From contig QYPL01000003.1 in assembly GCA_007280515.1 (NCBI GenBank), positions 1-64,000 on the forward strand: a stretch of 64,000 nt of DNA, written 5' to 3'. Below are positions 43,628 through 51,017 of this stretch, one piece after another. This DNA is from Sediminibacterium sp. GTDB taxonomy: Bacteria; Bacteroidota; Bacteroidia; Chitinophagales; Chitinophagaceae. The translations under genes were made by a program, and so were the position numbers. The stretch's first letter is position 1, and each line of letters opens with the position of its first letter. The notes below the pieces were generated by a model that was not told where the DNA came from, ran no database searches, and was given only the letters and a program-made list of their open reading frames with translations.

Positions 43628-44362
43628 ATGTTACATAACACCAAGGGTATTGTTTTACGCGTCACAAAATATGGCGATACGAGTATTATCCTAACGGCCT
43701 ATACCGAACTTTTTGGTGTACAACAATACATGGTCAAAGGGGTGAGAGTGACGAGTAAAAAAGGAGCGAACAAAGCTGTGTTTTATCAGCCTGCCGCTAT
43801 TTTACAAATGGAAGTCTATCATTCACCTATGAAGCAATTACAAATGGTAAAGGAGGTGAGCTGGGACTTTGTCTATCAAAATGTGTATTCCGATGTACTA
43901 CGCAATGCAGTAGCTACTTATATTGTAGAGGTCTTGCAACAAACCATGCAACCCGAACCGCATCCAGAATTATTTTATTTAATAGAAGATACTTTTAAAC
44001 AATTAGATAAAGGTGGTACTAGTTTAGTGGGTAACCTACCTATTTATTTTTTAATTCATCTAAGTCAAAATATGGGTTTTGGCTTACAAGGAAAATATAG
44101 CGCTACCACTCCGGTATTAGATGTAAGAGAAGGACAGTTTGTAGAAAAGGTACCTACGCATCCTTATTTTTTAGAAGGTGCAGAAGCACAAACGGCTTCT
44201 AGTTTTTTACAAGTCCAATTTTACAACGATTTAGACAATATCGTTTTAAGCGGCACACAAAGAAAAAAAATATTGGAACTGTTTCAGTTATCCTTAAGCT
44301 GGCATTATAAAAAGTTTAGCGATATAAAATCACTACCTATCTTACAAGAAGTGCTGAGGTAG
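43628..44362 (+). CDS. recO: DNA repair protein RecO
   Basis: A 244-residue recombination mediator that loads RecA with RecR. The N-terminal OB fold opens TKGIVLRVTKYGDTSIILTAYTE (first part shown) with GVQQYMVKGVR following. The central region FVYQNVYSDVLRNAVATYIVE and the helical C-terminus (FLIHLSQNMGFGLQG) match the Bacteroidota RecO type. No clear zinc-finger cysteines are visible, as in other members of this phylum. It starts 9 bp after pheS and is likely co-transcribed. Confidence 0.9.
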   Translation: MLHNTKGIVLRVTKYGDTSIILTAYTELFGVQQYMVKGVRVTSKKGANKAVFYQPAAILQMEVYHSPMKQLQMVKEVSWDFVYQNVYSDVLRNAVATYIVEVLQQTMQPEPHPELFYLIEDTFKQLDKGGTSLVGNLPIYFLIHLSQNMGFGLQGKYSATTPVLDVREGQFVEKVPTHPYFLEGAEAQTASSFLQVQFYNDLDNIVLSGTQRKKILELFQLSLSWHYKKFSDIKSLPILQEVLR

Positions 44363-44366
44363 GTAT

Positions 44367-44450
44367 TTAATCGTTGTTTCTACTGTTACGATGTCTACGC
44401 CACATGATAATTAAAATGGCAATGATGCCGAATAAAATAGGAAAAGTCAT
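44367..44450 (-). CDS. Predicted 27-residue single-pass membrane peptide
   Basis: On the minus strand ATG 44450 to TAA 44367 encodes MTFPILFGIIAILIIMWRRH followed by RNSRNND. This is one uninterrupted hydrophobic helix of about 14 residues and then a basic, polar tail of 11, a textbook layout for small membrane peptides with the tail in the cytosol. The gene lies in the 146-bp gap between recO and the GDPD gene and is antisense to neither. No strong -7 element is visible upstream on this strand (nearest is GTAGCTTG). Unannotated peptides of this kind are plausible, but translation is unproven. Confidence 0.4.
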   Translation of the reverse strand: MTFPILFGIIAILIIMWRRHRNSRNND

Positions 44451-44486
44451 AACGAGTAATTAATACTACAAGCTACGAAAATTTGA

Positions 44487-44494
44487 TAGCTTTG
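44487..44494 (+). promoter_or_regulatory. -7 promoter element for the GDPD gene
   Basis: TAGCTTTG, an exact TAnnTTTG match, 14 bp before the ATG at 44509. Confidence 0.6.
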
Positions 44495-44508
44495 TCGTAA
44501 TATAGCTT

Positions 44509-45408
44509 ATGAAATTCAATCTATACACTGCAGTTGTTTTAATGCTTGGAACATTTACTAGTTGTTCCATTATACATCCCATAGCTATTAAAAAAATTAA
44601 AATGGATTATCAAGCGCACCGTGGAGGCAGGGGCTTAATGCCAGAAAATACTATTGCGGCCATGTTAGCAGTAATGGATAATGCAAAGGTAACCACCCTT
44701 GAAATGGACTTAGCCATTACCAAGGACAAACAAGTAGTAGTTTCACATGATCCTATTTTAAATCCTTTAATAACGACGAAGCCTGATGGAACTTTTATTA
44801 AAGCAAGCGAACTGAATAAAAATATTATTTATCAAATGAATTATGCAGACCTTGAAAAGTATGATGTGGGTTTAAAACCGCATCCTGGTTTTACGGGTCA
44901 AAAAAAATTAGCGGCATCTATTCCAACGCTTAGCAGTTTAATAGATAGCGTTGAATTAAAGTCGAAGACCATAGGAAGAAAAATGAATTATAATATTGAA
45001 ATTAAATCGGTGGAGGGTAAAGATATTACCGAACATCCAGCTCCTGATGAGTTTGTGGAATTAGTCGTAAATATTTTAGAAAAGAAAAATATTTTGGATA
45101 GAACAAGTTTACAAAGTTTTGATCTAAGACCCCTGCGTGTGTTACATGAAAAATATCCTAGTATTAAAACTGCTTATTTAGTATTTGGTGCTGATTGTGC
45201 TAATGCTGAAAAGCAAATAGCGCTGCTGGGTTTTCAACCGACCATTTATAGTCCAGAATATAAATATGTAAATAAGGCTATGATTGACTACTGCCATCAA
45301 AAAAATATTCAAGTCATTCCTTGGACAGTGAATACCAAAGAAGAAATAAATACTTTAATACAATTAAAGGTGGATGGAATTATTACAGACTATCCGAACT
45401 TGTTTTAA
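44509..45408 (+). CDS. Glycerophosphodiester phosphodiesterase family lipoprotein
   Basis: A 299-residue TIM-barrel enzyme. The N-terminal signal ends in a lipobox with Cys19 (GTFTSCSIIHP), so it should be anchored in the envelope. Catalytic motifs: YQAHRGGRGLMPENTIAAM with the active-site His-Arg, EMDLAITKDKQVVVSHDP, INYNIEIKS-like segment NYNIEIKSVEG, and the C-terminal PWTVNTKEEINTLIQLKVDG. It hydrolyses glycerophosphodiesters from phospholipid breakdown to glycerol-3-phosphate and an alcohol. Convergent with the Gfo/Idh gene across 20 bp. Confidence 0.92.
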   Translation: MKFNLYTAVVLMLGTFTSCSIIHPIAIKKIKMDYQAHRGGRGLMPENTIAAMLAVMDNAKVTTLEMDLAITKDKQVVVSHDPILNPLITTKPDGTFIKASELNKNIIYQMNYADLEKYDVGLKPHPGFTGQKKLAASIPTLSSLIDSVELKSKTIGRKMNYNIEIKSVEGKDITEHPAPDEFVELVVNILEKKNILDRTSLQSFDLRPLRVLHEKYPSIKTAYLVFGADCANAEKQIALLGFQPTIYSPEYKYVNKAMIDYCHQKNIQVIPWTVNTKEEINTLIQLKVDGIITDYPNLF

Positions 45409-45411
45409 GAC

Positions 45412-45440
45412 ACTATAGCATCGGGAAACTATACCATCGG
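45412..45440 (+). repeat. Short imperfect direct repeat at the end of the Gfo/Idh gene
   Basis: ACTATAGCATCGG (45412-45424) and ACTATACCATCGG (45428-45440) differ at one base, period 16 bp, and span the stop codon of the minus-strand gene. Both copies would encode a TAG stop. Confidence 0.55.
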
Positions 45441-46595
45441 AAAAGGAAAACTACTTACTAGTTTTACTTTTATTCCTTCTTTGGAAGATTTTCTAGCAGC
45501 TTCTATAATTTCAAGCACGTGTAAAGAATGAAGTACATTAATGCGTGGCTCTATATTTTTAGATAATGCGCCTGCTATGCGCGTTGCGCCTTCCTGCCAT
45601 TGATAGCCACCGTCATCTGTTTGAACTACCTGAGGCGCTTCGGTCCAAGAATTATCTAAGACTACACTTTTAGGTTCCCAATCATATCCAATTAAACGCA
45701 TATTACCCTTGTCTCCAAAAATTTGAATGCTATGTAAGGTTTGGTTTTTGGCTTCATGCCCAAAAGGGTCAAAATAATTAAATCCACACATGATATGGCT
45801 TATCACTCCATTATCATGTTCTAATAATATATGTGCATTGTCTTCTTCTCTTACTTTCACAATCCCTTTTTCATCTATCTCTCTTTCTTTATTTACAATA
45901 CTAGTCATGGCCATCACCGATTTTGCCGGGCCTAATAATCCAGTAAGGGTAGCCATATTATACACGCCTAAATCTGGCATGCTGCCACCCAATGGTTCAT
46001 AAAAAAAAGAAGACCAGGTAGGACCCGTATGTCCATACTGTCCATGTGCACTGGCTAATTTTCCAAGTTTTCCTTGTTGAATAGTTTTACTCATAAATTC
46101 AAACTGTGGGCTAGTGACTACTGCAGGTGCGCCCCAAATTCTTACGCCTTTTAATTTCGCATAGTCTACTAATGCCTTTCCTTCTGCATAGGTATTCGCC
46201 AAAGGTTTTTCACTCCAAACATGCTTACCTGCTTGAAGCGCAATTTTATTTAAGGCTCCATGCATTTGCATATCAGTTAATGTCAACATTAAATCAAATG
46301 CATTTCCTTTTAATAAAGCATTAATATTATTATAAGTGCTAGCACCAATATTGTATTTTTTATTTTGTGCCTCTGCCCTATCTTGTTTAATATCACAAAG
46401 ACTTACTATTTTAACCAAGGGAGAACTTTGTAAATGAACAATATATCTATTGCTTACACTTCCACATCCAATAATGGCTACTTTAATTATTTTTTCTTCT
46501 GCAGCCGCAAACAATTCCAAATTACTTAATAATAAAGCAGCAGAAGCCAGTGAAGTTTTTTGTAAAAAGGCAGCCCTAGTTAATGAATCGTTCAT
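45429..46595 (-). CDS. Gfo/Idh/MocA family oxidoreductase
   Basis: A 388-residue NAD(P)-dependent sugar-type dehydrogenase. A hydrophobic N-terminus preceded by TRAAFLQK (about residues 6-30) looks like a degenerate Tat or ordinary export signal: there is one Arg, not two. The Rossmann motif is VAIIGCGSVSNRYI (about 38-52) and the active-site segment is HVWSEKPLANTYAEG. The second domain (about 160-380) is the usual beta-sheet substrate domain. The substrate is unknown. It lies 23 bp downstream of an amidohydrolase gene on the same strand. Confidence 0.87.
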   Translation of the reverse strand: MNDSLTRAAFLQKTSLASAALLLSNLELFAAAEEKIIKVAIIGCGSVSNRYIVHLQSSPLVKIVSLCDIKQDRAEAQNKKYNIGASTYNNINALLKGNAFDLMLTLTDMQMHGALNKIALQAGKHVWSEKPLANTYAEGKALVDYAKLKGVRIWGAPAVVTSPQFEFMSKTIQQGKLGKLASAHGQYGHTGPTWSSFFYEPLGGSMPDLGVYNMATLTGLLGPAKSVMAMTSIVNKEREIDEKGIVKVREEDNAHILLEHDNGVISHIMCGFNYFDPFGHEAKNQTLHSIQIFGDKGNMRLIGYDWEPKSVVLDNSWTEAPQVVQTDDGGYQWQEGATRIAGALSKNIEPRINVLHSLHVLEIIEAARKSSKEGIKVKLVSSFPFPMV

Positions 46596-46618
46596 GCTTG
46601 AAAATTTAATAACTCAAT

Positions 46619-47788
46619 TTAAATAATTCTTTTGGAAATACTTGTATTTTGTAATTGACCATTTGAATTTACGCCTTCTATTAAAACCACTCCAGGTTTT
46701 TTTCCTTTTTCAAAACTTCCCAATACCTTATCCATTTGTAAGGCAGCTGCGCCATTGATGGTAGCCCAGCCCAGCATTTCAGCTAGTGGAATGGATGGAT
46801 TATATTTTTGTATGGTTTTTAATTCATCTAATATATTTAAAGACCAATTACTTGCATAGCTATCGGTACCTATGACTATCTCAGCCCCATTTGCACGAAG
46901 TAGTTCAATGGGGGGCATAGTTTCTTCGATATACTGGTTCGCATTGGGACATAAACACCAAAAGCTATTGGGCATTTGTTTTTGAACAGCTTTAATATCC
47001 GAAGCACTGGTAAAACTATTATGTACTAAAATACTTCTAGCTGCTTTTTTAAAATAAGGCAGCACCGATTGCAAACTACTGAGTCCGGTGGCTTCAAAAA
47101 AATCTAAGGATACTTTGGTTCTTTCGTACATGCCTAAAAAGGAACCCGATTTATTTTCAAAGAATTCATTTTCATCCATCGTTTCTTGATTGTGCATAGT
47201 AATAGTATGCGTACCAAAATAATTGGATAGTAATTTCCATAAATTAAAACTCACTGAATAAGGAGCATGGGGTACCAAGGAAGCGCGCACACAATTTTGT
47301 TCAAAAGCTTCCTGCATTTTTAATCCCGCATTTATTTTATCATCAGACCTGGTTGGATCTAAATCATATAACTCCACAAAACTATAATAAGCTAGTTTGT
47401 GTTTTTGTTTTATAGTAAGTGTATCAAGTGTATTGCATATATCTCCCACTGCAACAATGCCATCATGATACATTTCATCTTCTGCCGAAATAATAGCCTG
47501 CTGAATAATTCCATCCTCTACTTTTCGCAAACCCACAATTTGTTTTACAAATTCTTGTAATCCAGAATGTGCAGGAATTATGCCTTTCATATGCGATAGT
47601 TCCAAATGGCAATGTGCATTGACAAAACCGGGACTAATAATGCCTTCAAAACTTTGAATGTCTTCTCCAGCCTCTTCAATGCCCACCAAGGCTTCAATGG
47701 TTCCGTCCTTTTGGGTGATTAAAACCAGTTGGTCCTCCAAAAGCTCGGTTCCGGTAAAAATTTGACTGGCTTGAAATTTTTGATACAT
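46619..47788 (-). CDS. Metal-dependent amidohydrolase/deaminase family protein
   Basis: About 389 residues from ATG 47788 (MYQKFQASQIFTG); an ATG four codons earlier at 47800 is equally possible. Metal and catalytic motifs: GFVNAHCHLELSHMKG (HxH), VPHAPYSVS, MHNQETMDENEFF, VHNSF and the GTDSYASNWSL Asp motif of the cytosine-deaminase/ADA-like subgroup. This arrangement is shared with aminofutalosine and S-adenosylhomocysteine-type deaminases; a role in futalosine-pathway menaquinone synthesis is possible but no mqn gene is nearby. Likely operon with the Gfo/Idh gene. Confidence 0.82.
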   Translation of the reverse strand: MYQKFQASQIFTGTELLEDQLVLITQKDGTIEALVGIEEAGEDIQSFEGIISPGFVNAHCHLELSHMKGIIPAHSGLQEFVKQIVGLRKVEDGIIQQAIISAEDEMYHDGIVAVGDICNTLDTLTIKQKHKLAYYSFVELYDLDPTRSDDKINAGLKMQEAFEQNCVRASLVPHAPYSVSFNLWKLLSNYFGTHTITMHNQETMDENEFFENKSGSFLGMYERTKVSLDFFEATGLSSLQSVLPYFKKAARSILVHNSFTSASDIKAVQKQMPNSFWCLCPNANQYIEETMPPIELLRANGAEIVIGTDSYASNWSLNILDELKTIQKYNPSIPLAEMLGWATINGAAALQMDKVLGSFEKGKKPGVVLIEGVNSNGQLQNTSISKRII

Positions 47789-47800
47789 ATATAGTGACAT

Positions 47801-48029
47801 CCTTTTCTAAGAATCTGCTTAAAAATAGGCTAGAATTGCCAAAAATCGATTAATTAATGCTCAAAATTTTGATAGGATGAGCAACCACCTGTTTATAACT
47901 GCCTGATTTTCAGCACCTATTTAGTATCAACTATTTTACGATACAAAATTATTATTGATAATCAATTAGTTACAATGAGACGATATGAAAACAATGCCCA
48001 AATTATTGGGAAAACTCAAAATCCCCCCG
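47801..48029. other. Intergenic region upstream of the rplM promoter
   Basis: About 230 bp without a gene. It holds a 12-bp palindrome TCAAAATTTTGA (47861-47872) nested in TGCTCA...TGAGCA (47858-47883), and a 13-bp palindrome ATTGATAATCAAT (47954-47966) that vaguely resembles a Fur-type site. TAAAAATA at 47820-47827 (minus strand TATTTTTA) is a near-consensus -7 element for the amidohydrolase gene. No convincing ORF or RNA gene is visible. Confidence 0.4.
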
Positions 48030-48037
48030 TACCTTCG
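48006..48037 (+). promoter_or_regulatory. Promoter of the rplM-rpsI(-rpsB) operon
   Basis: TTG at 48006-48008 and TACCTTCG at 48030-48037, spacer 21 bp, fit the Bacteroidetes -33/-7 layout with one change (C for T) in the -7 element. It predicts a leader of about 65 nt before the rplM ATG. Confidence 0.55.
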
Positions 48038-48106
48038 CCCTCCCTTATAAAACAGGGATATTTTATGGCTGACGGGATAGCGCAGCCTCATTAAAACAAA
48101 AGAATT
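48038..48106 (+). promoter_or_regulatory. Structured rplM 5' leader with 9-codon ORF (candidate ribosomal-protein leader)
   Basis: The leader contains TCCC/GGGA (48041-48058) and a hairpin GGCTG (48067-48071) with CAGCC (48083-48087) around an 11-nt loop. ATG 48065 to TAA 48094 encodes MADGIAQPH, exactly covering the hairpin, and ends 12 nt before the rplM start. The loop ACGGGAT could also pair with the upstream CCC. Autoregulation by L13 is known in E. coli; this structure is a candidate for it, not a match I can name. Confidence 0.4.
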
Positions 48107-48550
48107 ATGAGTAAACTACATTTCACCACGAAGCACGCCAACGCGGCTACCGTTCAACATGGCTGGTACATTGTTGATGGTACTAATCAAACCGTAGGAC
48201 GTATTGCTTCAAAAATCGCAGCTGTTCTACGTGGTAAGAACAAAGCTTATTACACACCGCACGTTGATTGCGGAGATTATGTAATTATCATTAATGCAGA
48301 AAAAGTAAAGTTGACTGGAAACAAATTCCACGATAAACAATACTTAAACTATTCTGGTTACCCAGGTGGTAAGAAAGAAGAAGCTGCTGAAGATTTAATC
48401 AAGCGTCGTCCAGAAGTAATTATGGAAAGAGCGGTTAAGGGTATGTTACCTAAAAATCGTTTAGGGCGCAAGATGGTTAAAAAATTGTTTGTATATGCTG
48501 GTGACAAACACCCTCATACTGCACAACAACCTAAAGAATTTAAATTTTAA
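48107..48550 (+). CDS. rplM: 50S ribosomal protein L13
   Basis: A 147-residue ribosomal protein. Family blocks: WYIVDGTNQTVGRIASKIA, LRGKNKAYYTPHVDCGDYVI, DKQYLNYSGYPGG and ERAVKGMLPKNRLGRKMV, with the usual C-terminus ending in a Lys/Phe-rich stretch. It is an early assembly protein binding domain II of 23S rRNA. First gene of the rplM-rpsI-rpsB order typical for Bacteroidota; rpsI follows after 20 bp. Confidence 0.98.
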   Translation: MSKLHFTTKHANAATVQHGWYIVDGTNQTVGRIASKIAAVLRGKNKAYYTPHVDCGDYVIIINAEKVKLTGNKFHDKQYLNYSGYPGGKKEEAAEDLIKRRPEVIMERAVKGMLPKNRLGRKMVKKLFVYAGDKHPHTAQQPKEFKF

Positions 48551-48570
48551 TTAATTCCAAATATAAATAA

Positions 48571-48960
48571 ATGGATAAGCAAACAAATGCAGTTGGTCGT
48601 CGTAAGGAAGCAGTAACACGCGTCTTTGTTAGTAAGGGTAGTGGAAAAATTACCGTGAACGACAAAGATTACAAACACTATTTTCCTTTAGTGTATTTAC
48701 AAAATCAAGTAGAAGCTCCTTTGAAATTAGCGGAAGCACTTGGTAAATACGATATCGTAATTAACGCACAAGGTGGTGGTTTAAAAGGCCAAGCCGAAGC
48801 AGCCAAATTAGGTATTGCGCGCGTATTAATAGAACTAAACCCTGAATTGCGCCCTGCTTTAAAAGCAGCCGGACAATTAACGCGTGACTCTCGTAGCGTT
48901 GAGCGTAAGAAATTCGGACATAAGAAAGCACGTAGAAGCTTCCAGTTCAGCAAACGTTAA
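48571..48960 (+). CDS. rpsI: 30S ribosomal protein S9
   Basis: A 129-residue protein. VGRRKEAVTRVFVSKGSGKI at the N-terminus, DIVINAQGGGLKGQAEAAKLGIARVL in two segments of the core, and the C-terminal tail KKARRSFQFSKR, whose last residues reach the P-site tRNA. Follows rplM by 20 bp and precedes rpsB by 42 bp with no terminator between. Confidence 0.98.
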   Translation: MDKQTNAVGRRKEAVTRVFVSKGSGKITVNDKDYKHYFPLVYLQNQVEAPLKLAEALGKYDIVINAQGGGLKGQAEAAKLGIARVLIELNPELRPALKAAGQLTRDSRSVERKKFGHKKARRSFQFSKR

Positions 48961-49002
48961 TCCAACAATTTTAACATTAATTCATTACAACAAATTATAC
49001 AA

Positions 49003-49881
49003 ATGGAAAATAACACTTCATTACAACAGCAATTACTTGAGGCTGGCGTTCACTTTGGTCACCTTAAGAAGAAGTGGAACCCTAAGATGTTACCTTATAT
49101 TTTCGCAGAGAAAAAAGGAATACACATTATCGACTTAAATAAAACAGTTGATCATTTACAAGAAACTGCTGCTGCTTTAAAGCAAATCGCTAAAAGTGGT
49201 AAGAAGATTATGTTCGTTGCTACTAAAAAGCAAGCGAAAGAAATTGTAAGTGAGTGTGCTAAAAAAGTAAACATGCCTTACGCTACAGAGCGTTGGTTAG
49301 GTGGTATGTTAACGAACTTCAATACTGTTCGTAAGAGCGTAAAGAAAATGCAAAGCATTGAAAAAATGTTAGCAGACGGTAGTGCTGAAAGCTTAACTAA
49401 AAAAGAGCGTTTAACATTAGGTCGTGATAAAGATAAAATGGAAAAAGTATTAGGTGGTATCGCTCAATTGGGTCGTTTACCAGCCGCTTTATTCTTAGTG
49501 GATATCGGACATGAGCATATTGCACTTGCAGAAGCGAAGCGTTTAGGTATTCAAACATTTGGTATGGTAGATACTAACTGTGATCCTAACAAAGTAGATT
49601 TTTCTATTCCAGCAAATGATGATGCAACAAAATCTATCGCCATTATTACTAACTATATTACTGCTGCCATCGCAGAAGGTTTAGCAGAGCGTCAAGCTTC
49701 TAAAGATGATGAAGGCGAAACTGAAGATGGTAATAGTGAAAACGAAGCAAAAGCAAAACGTATGGAAGCCGAAGCGAACGCTGAAGGCGGAAGAGGTAAG
49801 CGTGGTGCGGGTGCTGCTCCAACAGCTCCAGGTGCACCTAAGCGTCGTATTCAAAGTACACGTCGTCCAGCAGGTAAATAA
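49003..49881 (+). CDS. rpsB: 30S ribosomal protein S2 with C-terminal extension
   Basis: A 292-residue S2. The core (about 1-227) carries LLEAGVHFGHLKKKWNPKM, MFVATKKQAKEIV, RWLGGMLTNFNTV and GIQTFGMVDTNCDPNKVDF. The last 65 residues are an extension, first acidic (DDEGETEDGNSENEAKAK) then Arg/Ala/Pro/Gly-rich and basic (APKRRIQSTRRPAGK), not present in E. coli S2 (241 residues). Similar tails occur in Bacteroidota, whose S2 sits at the exit of the anti-Shine-Dalgarno cleft. The gap to tsf contains a terminator-like attenuator. Confidence 0.97.
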   Translation: MENNTSLQQQLLEAGVHFGHLKKKWNPKMLPYIFAEKKGIHIIDLNKTVDHLQETAAALKQIAKSGKKIMFVATKKQAKEIVSECAKKVNMPYATERWLGGMLTNFNTVRKSVKKMQSIEKMLADGSAESLTKKERLTLGRDKDKMEKVLGGIAQLGRLPAALFLVDIGHEHIALAEAKRLGIQTFGMVDTNCDPNKVDFSIPANDDATKSIAIITNYITAAIAEGLAERQASKDDEGETEDGNSENEAKAKRMEAEANAEGGRGKRGAGAAPTAPGAPKRRIQSTRRPAGK

Positions 49882-49889
49882 ATATTAAC

Positions 49890-49960
49890 CAATTGGGTTA
49901 TTGGTGTCCTTGGGATACTAATGACCCAATTGTTTTTACTCGATACGAAGTAGTATCCAA
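49890..49960 (+). terminator. Terminator/attenuator with alternative pairing between rpsB and tsf
   Basis: CAATTGGGT (49890-49898) pairs with ACCCAATTG (49924-49932) followed by TTTTT, a terminator with a 25-nt loop. The loop segment TTGGGATACTA (49910-49920) is complementary to TAGTATCCAA (49951-49960) downstream, 10 bp with one bulged G. Both pairings cannot form as simple hairpins together; they are either a pseudoknot or alternatives that would switch tsf expression. Confidence 0.5.
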
Positions 49961-49991
49961 TTTTTAACAATCTTATTTTAAAATATATTTT

Positions 49992-50825
49992 ATGAGTACA
50001 ATTACAGCTACTGACATTAATAAATTACGTCAAGCAACAGGTGCTGGTATGATGGATTGCAGAAAAGCATTAACAGAAACAAATAACGATTTTGAAGCAG
50101 CCATTGATTGGTTACGCAAGCAAGGTCAAAAAGTAGCGGCTAAGCGTAGCGATCGTGAAGCAAAAGAAGGGGTGATTATTGCACAAACTTCTGCAGATCA
50201 TAAAACTGGTTTTGTAGTTTGTATTTCTTGTGAAACAGATTTCGTTTCTAAGAATGCCGAATTCGTTGCCTTTGCACAAGTGATTGCAGATGCAGCAGTA
50301 GCCAACAATGTAAAATCTGCTGCTGAATTAAATGAAGTAAGCGTGAATGGCACTAAAGTGTCTGACATGATTAATGATAAATTAGCTTCTATTGGAGAAA
50401 AAATTGGAGTGGCTAAATTCGAAAGAGTAGAAGCTGCTTATGTTGCCTCTTATATACATGGTTCTTACAGAATGGGTGTATTAGTAGGTTTAAGTGCAGA
50501 AGCTGCTGAAGTAGGTAAAGACTTAGCCATGCAAATTGCTGCTATGAACCCAGTGGCCGTAGATCCTGAATCAGTTCCTGCTGAAACAGTTGCTCGTGAG
50601 CGTGCTATTATTATTGATACCATGAAGGAAGATCCTAAAATGGCTGGCAAACCAGAAGAAATGATTGCAAAAATTGCAGAAGGTAAAATCAATGCTTTCT
50701 TTAAAGAGCAAACCTTATTAGCGCAAGCCTTTGTAAAAGATGGTTCTAAAACAGTGGGTGACCACGTTAAGAGCGTAGGTGCTGACCTTAAAGTAATCGA
50801 GTTCAAGCGTGTGGCTTTAGGTTAA
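49992..50825 (+). CDS. tsf: Translation elongation factor Ts
   Basis: A 277-residue guanine-nucleotide exchange factor for EF-Tu. N-terminal UBA-like domain ITATDINKLRQATGAGMMDCRKAL, the TDFV loop in SCETDFVSKN, and YIHGSYRMGVLVGLSAEAAEV in the core with MQIAAMNPVAV after it. Located 110 bp after rpsB, past the attenuator-like structure. After the stop come a hairpin, the conserved CTCTTATGATTTT box, a second hairpin and a strong terminator before pyrH. Confidence 0.97.
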   Translation: MSTITATDINKLRQATGAGMMDCRKALTETNNDFEAAIDWLRKQGQKVAAKRSDREAKEGVIIAQTSADHKTGFVVCISCETDFVSKNAEFVAFAQVIADAAVANNVKSAAELNEVSVNGTKVSDMINDKLASIGEKIGVAKFERVEAAYVASYIHGSYRMGVLVGLSAEAAEVGKDLAMQIAAMNPVAVDPESVPAETVARERAIIIDTMKEDPKMAGKPEEMIAKIAEGKINAFFKEQTLLAQAFVKDGSKTVGDHVKSVGADLKVIEFKRVALG

Positions 50826-50860
50826 GAATAAAAAATTCTAAAGAATTTATTTTTTTATTC
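50826..50860 (+). terminator. AT-rich hairpin directly after tsf
   Basis: GAATAAAAAATTC (50826-50838) and GAATTTATTTTTTTATTC (50843-50860) with a TAAA loop; T-rich 3' arm. Immediately followed by the conserved box. Confidence 0.5.
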
Positions 50861-50867
50861 TTTCCCA

Positions 50868-50885
50868 CTCTTATGATTTTTTCAA
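50868..50885 (+). repeat. Conserved 3'-UTR box CTCTTATGATTTTTTCAA, copy after tsf
   Basis: Eighteen bases identical to the minus-strand copy at 35824-35841 behind the M20 gene; the first 13 bases are also found behind lysS at 35769-35781. It lies 43 bp past the tsf stop and leads into a TCAAAGC/GCTTTGA hairpin (50882-50910). Confidence 0.7.
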
Positions 50886-50943
50886 AGCACCCCATAAACG
50901 GGCGCTTTGAGGAGGAAATAACTTAAGATCTAATCAAATATAC

Positions 50944-50972
50944 AGGGTCCCAAGCAATTGGGACCCTTTTTT
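50944..50972 (+). terminator. Rho-independent terminator between tsf and pyrH
   Basis: Perfect 8-bp stem AGGGTCCC (50944-50951) with GGGACCCT (50960-50967), then a run of six T. pyrH must therefore have its own promoter; TATCTTGC near 50990 is the nearest candidate. Confidence 0.85.
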
Positions 50973-51017
50973 GTTGCCCCAAAATTCTTATCTTGCAAGT
51001 ACAAAATAAGTAGAACT

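Noticed and set aside
47954..47966. Fur box upstream of rplM
   Set aside because: ATTGATAATCAAT is palindromic but too short and AT-rich to claim, and neither flanking gene is iron-related.
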